NCBI GenBank assembly: GCA_002400675.1
Contig: NVQY01000185.1
Location: 1-8,187 of the forward strand
DNA: 8,187 nucleotides
Origin: Paracoccaceae bacterium
GTDB lineage: Bacteria; Pseudomonadota; Alphaproteobacteria; Rhodobacterales; Rhodobacteraceae
Direction: 5' to 3'
The translations under genes were made by a program, and so were the position numbers. The notes under the pieces were generated by a model. The model saw only the letters and a list, made by a program, of their open reading frames with translations. It ran no database searches and had not been told where the DNA came from. Positions 6,711 through 8,187 of this stretch are shown piece after piece. How positions within the stretch are numbered: the stretch's first letter is position 1; each line of letters starts with the position of its first letter.

Positions 6711-6727
6711 CCCGGCAGATCGCCGGG
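6711..6727 (+). other. GC-rich hairpin in the xsc leader
   Basis: CCCGGC, loop AGATC, GCCGGG form a perfect 6-bp GC stem that ends 29 nt before the xsc start codon and 15 nt before its ribosome binding site. It may lie in the 5' untranslated region. There is no T-run, so termination is not indicated. Confidence 0.35.
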
Positions 6728-6742
6728 CCAACCAAGATCAAC

Positions 6743-6747
6743 GGGAG
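6743..6747 (+). promoter_or_regulatory. Ribosome binding site of xsc
   Basis: GGGAG ends 9 nt before the ATG at 6757. It favours this start over the in-frame ATG at 6763, two codons later. Confidence 0.55.
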
Positions 6748-6756
6748 CGTCTGACA

Positions 6757-8187
6757 ATGAAAATGACAACCGAAGAAGCCTTTGTGAAAACCCTGCAAAA
6801 TCACGGGATTGACCAGGTTTTTGGCATTATCGGCTCGGCTTTCATGCCGATCTCGGACATCTTTCCCAAGGCGGGAATCACCTTTTGGGATTGCGCCCAC
6901 GAAGGCTCCGGCGGGATGATGGCCGACGGCTATACCCGCGCCACCGGCAAGATGAGCATGATGATTGCCCAGAACGGTCCCGGTATCGCCAATTTTGTTA
7001 CCGCCGTGAAAACCGCCTATTGGAACCATTCTCCGCTGTTGCTGGTGACGCCTCAGGCGGCCAACAAGACCATCGGTCAGGGCGGCTTCCAGGAAGTCGA
7101 ACAGATGAAAATGTTCGAGGACATGGTGTGTTATCAGGAAGAGGTGCGCGACCCAACCCGCATCGCCGAAGTGCTGAACCGGGTGATCATGAACGCCAAA
7201 CGCGCCTCGGCCCCGGCACAGATCAACGTGCCGCGTGACATGTTCACCCAGGTTGTGGACATCGAAATTCCGGCAATCGTCGGTTTTGAACGTCCCGGCG
7301 GCGGGGACATCGCCTTGCAGGACGCGGCTGATCTGTTGTCGAGCGCGAAATTCCCGGTGATCCTGAACGGGGCGGGGGTGATCCTGTCCGGCGCGATTGG
7401 CGATTCGATGGCGCTGGCGGAACGTTTGTCGGCTCCGGTTTGTGTCGGCTATCAGCACAATGATGCCTTCCCCGGATCGCATCCGTTGTTTGCCGGGCCA
7501 CTGGGCTACAACGGGTCCAAGGCGGGGATGGAGCTGATCTCGCGCGCGGATGTTGTGTTGGCGCTGGGGTCACGGCTGAACCCGTTTTCGACCTTGCCGG
7601 GCTATGGCATTGATTACTGGCCCACCGATGCCAAGATCATTCAGGTCGATCTGAACCCGGATCGTATCGGCCTGACCAAGGCGGTCAGTGTCGGTATCGT
7701 TGGCGACGCGGGCAAGGTCGCGCGCTCGATCCTTGCGCGTTTGGGTGGCAGCGCCGGTGACGAGGGGCGCGGCGATCGTGAAGCGCTGATCGCGCAGACC
7801 AAATCGGCCTGGGCACAGGAACTGTCCAGCATGGACCACGAAGAGGACGACGAAGGCACCACATGGAACCAGCGCGCCCGCGCGGCCAAGCCGGACTGGC
7901 TAAGCCCGCGCAAGGCGTGGCGGGCGATCATGGCGGCCCTTCCGGGCGAGGCGATCATCAGTTCCGATATCGGCAATAACTGCGCCATCGGCAACGCCTA
8001 TTCGTCGTTCGAATCCGCGCGCAAGTATCTGGCACCGGGGTTGTTTGGCCCGTGTGGTTACGGGTTGCCATCGGTGATCGGGGCCAAGATCGGCTGCCAG
8101 GATGTGCCGGTTGTCGGGTTCTCGGGCGACGGCGCGTTTGGCATTGCCGTTACCGAGCTGACCGCGATCGGGCGCGAGGAATGGCCC
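6757..8187 (+). CDS. xsc: Sulfoacetaldehyde acetyltransferase Xsc, 3' partial
   Basis: Xsc is a thiamine-diphosphate enzyme (EC 2.3.3.15). It converts sulfoacetaldehyde and phosphate into acetyl phosphate and sulfite in the cytoplasm, the desulfonating step shared by taurine and isethionate breakdown. The first 477 codons are present, of about 590 in the family, and the frame is open at the right edge. Visible elements are MKMTTEEAFVKTLQNHGI at the start, CAHEGSGGMMADGYTRATG with the presumed ThDP-activating Glu49, AQNGPGIANFVTAVKTAYW, PQAANKTIGQGGFQEVEQM, the middle domain with GYQHNDAFPGSHPLF and PLGYNGSKAGMEL, and the start of the ThDP-binding motif GDG at 457-459 (its closing asparagines lie beyond the window). 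The IGQGGFQEVEQ and GYQHNDAFPGSHP stretches distinguish Xsc from acetolactate synthase. The gene stands 248 bp after its upstream neighbour, so it probably has its own promoter. A pta gene often follows xsc, but that cannot be seen here. Confidence 0.95.
   Translation, partial: MKMTTEEAFVKTLQNHGIDQVFGIIGSAFMPISDIFPKAGITFWDCAHEGSGGMMADGYTRATGKMSMMIAQNGPGIANFVTAVKTAYWNHSPLLLVTPQAANKTIGQGGFQEVEQMKMFEDMVCYQEEVRDPTRIAEVLNRVIMNAKRASAPAQINVPRDMFTQVVDIEIPAIVGFERPGGGDIALQDAADLLSSAKFPVILNGAGVILSGAIGDSMALAERLSAPVCVGYQHNDAFPGSHPLFAGPLGYNGSKAGMELISRADVVLALGSRLNPFSTLPGYGIDYWPTDAKIIQVDLNPDRIGLTKAVSVGIVGDAGKVARSILARLGGSAGDEGRGDREALIAQTKSAWAQELSSMDHEEDDEGTTWNQRARAAKPDWLSPRKAWRAIMAALPGEAIISSDIGNNCAIGNAYSSFESARKYLAPGLFGPCGYGLPSVIGAKIGCQDVPVVGFSGDGAFGIAVTELTAIGREEWP

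Noticed and set aside
6397..7482. Long open frame of 361 codons on the minus strand opposite the DUF6173-like gene and xsc
   Set aside because: The opposite strand encodes well-recognised Xsc. The antisense translation is rich in His, Arg and Gly without family motifs, as expected from a shadow frame in GC-rich DNA.

Overview
This GC-rich window (roughly 60-65 % GC by eye) carries ordinary chromosomal genes of an alphaproteobacterium. It is most likely a member of the Rhodobacterales / Roseobacter group. The pointers are a DmdC-type acyl-CoA dehydrogenase, a sulfoacetaldehyde acetyltransferase (Xsc), a stand-alone DsbD-N domain protein beside YqgE, a DUF6173-like protein and the overall codon style. 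These assignments come from recognising protein motifs by eye; no database search was run.

Left part (1-3147). The window opens inside a reading frame that starts as a class I/II PLP aminotransferase (active-site lysine in SFSKYFGMTGWR) and switches, without losing frame, into the C-terminal half of the membrane acyltransferase PlsY. The switch lies at a perfect 9-bp tandem duplication, CTGGCGGCG twice (208-225). It looks like an assembly chimera or a microhomology deletion and is the strangest thing in the window. The frame ends at 546 and meets, tail to tail, a minus-strand exported DsbD-N-like thiol protein (602-1441). Two hairpin-forming repeat copies (555-606) sit between them. That gene is divergent from yqgE (1572-2144), which converges on a minus-strand Sua5-type threonylcarbamoyl-AMP synthase (2191-3147).

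Right part (3281-8187). Four plus-strand genes follow: a DmdC-like acyl-CoA dehydrogenase, an MBL-fold metallo-hydrolase 6 nt behind it, a small DUF6173-like protein 12 nt further on, and after a 248-bp gap xsc, which runs off the right edge. The first three look like one operon. The gap before xsc holds an AT-rich perfect 10-bp inverted repeat (6553-6575), three CTGG-like decamers (6640-6682) that could be a TauR/MocR-type operator, and a GC-rich leader hairpin (6711-6727).

Biologically, the right part suggests organosulfur catabolism. DmdC acts on methylmercaptopropionyl-CoA from DMSP, and Xsc turns sulfoacetaldehyde (from taurine or isethionate) into acetyl phosphate and sulfite. Whether the genes are functionally linked is inference. 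The left part is housekeeping: phospholipid synthesis, envelope redox and tRNA t6A modification. I found no RNA gene, CRISPR array, insertion sequence or clear mobile element, and no convincing new multi-gene system. No stretch above 300 bases lacks a gene.
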